Shown here: positions 6,082 through 6,649 of the stretch, one piece after another
Numbering within the stretch: position 1 is the first letter of the stretch
Layout: each line of letters begins with the position of its first letter
NCBI GenBank assembly: GCA_003525045.1
Contig: DQGF01000174.1
Coordinates: forward strand, 1-6,649
Direction: 5' to 3'
DNA length: 6,649 bases
Source of the DNA: Pseudomonas sp.
Lineage (GTDB): Bacteria; Pseudomonadota; Gammaproteobacteria; Pseudomonadales; Pseudomonadaceae
Notes under the pieces: generated by a model
Seen by the model: the letters and a program-made list of their open reading frames with translations, nothing else
What the model was told of the DNA's origin: nothing
The model's database searches: none
Position numbers and translations under genes: made by a program

Positions 6082-6649
6082 ATGACAACCGATGGCCAGT
6101 GTTCACTCGCGCAGCGATTGACGGGCATTGATGAGATTGAATGTGTCACGCCGGACTTGAATGGTGTACCCCGTGGCAAGGTAATGACCGCCGAAGGTTT
6201 TCTCGAAGGCCGGCGTTTGCAGATGGCGCGGGGGGTGCTGCTGCAATGCATCATGGGCGGATATCCGCCAGCGCGTTTCTACGGCAGCGATGACGGCGAC
6301 CTGGCACTGGTTCCCGACCCTGCGCAGATCCACCGTTTGCCCTGGAGCAAGCAACCGCGAGCCTTTGCCATTTGTGATGCGGATGAGTTGACTGGCGACA
6401 GCTCAAGATTGTCGACCCGCGGCCAGCTCAAGGCAGTCATTGCGCGTTACGCAGCCCTCGGCCTGGCACCGGTGGTGGCGACCGAGCTGGAATTCTTTGT
6501 CTTCGCGCCCAACACCGACCCGACTCAACCCTTCCAGCCACCGGTAGGCCTGGACGGTCGTCGCGAGGACGGTCATTCGGCGTTCAGCGTCAGTTCCAAC
6601 AATGGCTTGCGGCCGTTCTTCAGTGAAGTCTATGCATGCATGGCGGCCC
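6082..6649 (+). CDS. Glutamine synthetase family protein, gamma-glutamylpolyamine synthetase type (3' end outside window)
   Basis: The first 189 residues of a glutamine-synthetase-fold ligase are present; family members are about 450 residues, so more than half lies beyond the window. The start ATG has AAGGA at 6070-6074, 7 nt upstream. The N-terminal beta-grasp part contains the typical D-x-N-G-x-x-R-G-K stretch (DLNGVPRGKV, ~residues 30-39). The beginning of the catalytic domain shows TELEFFVF, with E135 and E137 in the place of the metal-binding glutamates of glutamine synthetase. The short N-terminus and the sequence style resemble the Pseudomonas PauA paralogues, which ATP-dependently glutamylate putrescine, cadaverine or other polyamines for catabolism, rather than nitrogen-assimilating GlnA. 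Which paralogue and which amine cannot be decided from this fragment. No functional link to the upstream signalling genes is evident. Confidence 0.85.
   Translation, partial: MTTDGQCSLAQRLTGIDEIECVTPDLNGVPRGKVMTAEGFLEGRRLQMARGVLLQCIMGGYPPARFYGSDDGDLALVPDPAQIHRLPWSKQPRAFAICDADELTGDSSRLSTRGQLKAVIARYAALGLAPVVATELEFFVFAPNTDPTQPFQPPVGLDGRREDGHSAFSVSSNNGLRPFFSEVYACMAA

Overview
The window looks like chromosomal DNA of a Pseudomonas from the fluorescens/putida side of the genus. It is GC-rich, the coding regions show strong third-position G/C preference, and the protein families (CheB/CheR/PAS fusion, TPR response regulator, glutamylpolyamine-synthetase-type glutamine synthetase) are typical of that genus. 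The species assignment is inference. I see no rRNA, tRNA, CRISPR array or insertion sequence.

Layout. (1) 128-667 (+) encodes an uncharacterised 179-residue soluble protein. It meets the next gene tail to tail with a 13 bp overlap. (2) 3445-655 (-) is a CheB-CheR-PAS chemotaxis fusion locus that is split in two. A 154-residue CheB fragment (3445-2981) has lost the C-terminal part of the methylesterase domain. A 779-residue CheR-PAS-coiled coil-PAS-PAS protein (2994-655) follows in the +1 frame. At the join a full AGGAGG Shine-Dalgarno sequence stands 8 nt before an in-frame TTG, so the CheR part could be made as a separate, translationally coupled protein. (3) 3446-3679 is the divergent intergenic region, with a sigma-28 (FliA)-like promoter pointing toward the next gene. 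(4) 3680-5284 (+) encodes a response regulator whose output module is TPR repeats rather than a DNA-binding domain. (5) 5281-5973 (+) overlaps it by ATGA and encodes a small soluble histidine kinase with no sensor domain. (6) 6082 to the window end (+) is the start of a glutamine-synthetase-family gene of the gamma-glutamylpolyamine synthetase type, preceded by a good sigma-70-like promoter and probably transcribed on its own.

How they may work together. The response regulator and kinase form a translationally coupled two-component pair with no membrane sensor and no DNA-binding output. They sit divergent from a PAS-containing methyltransferase of the chemotaxis type, and the FliA-like promoter suggests co-expression with late flagellar/chemotaxis genes. 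A cytoplasmic signalling module that acts through protein-protein contacts is the simplest reading. The link between the two divergent units is inferred from position only.

The main oddity is the CheB/CheR locus. It lacks the catalytic-Asp part of CheB, changes frame at the join, and also appears to end early inside or just after its last PAS domain. It is either a degrading gene, a sequencing/assembly artefact, or a lineage-specific split with a usable new ribosome binding site.
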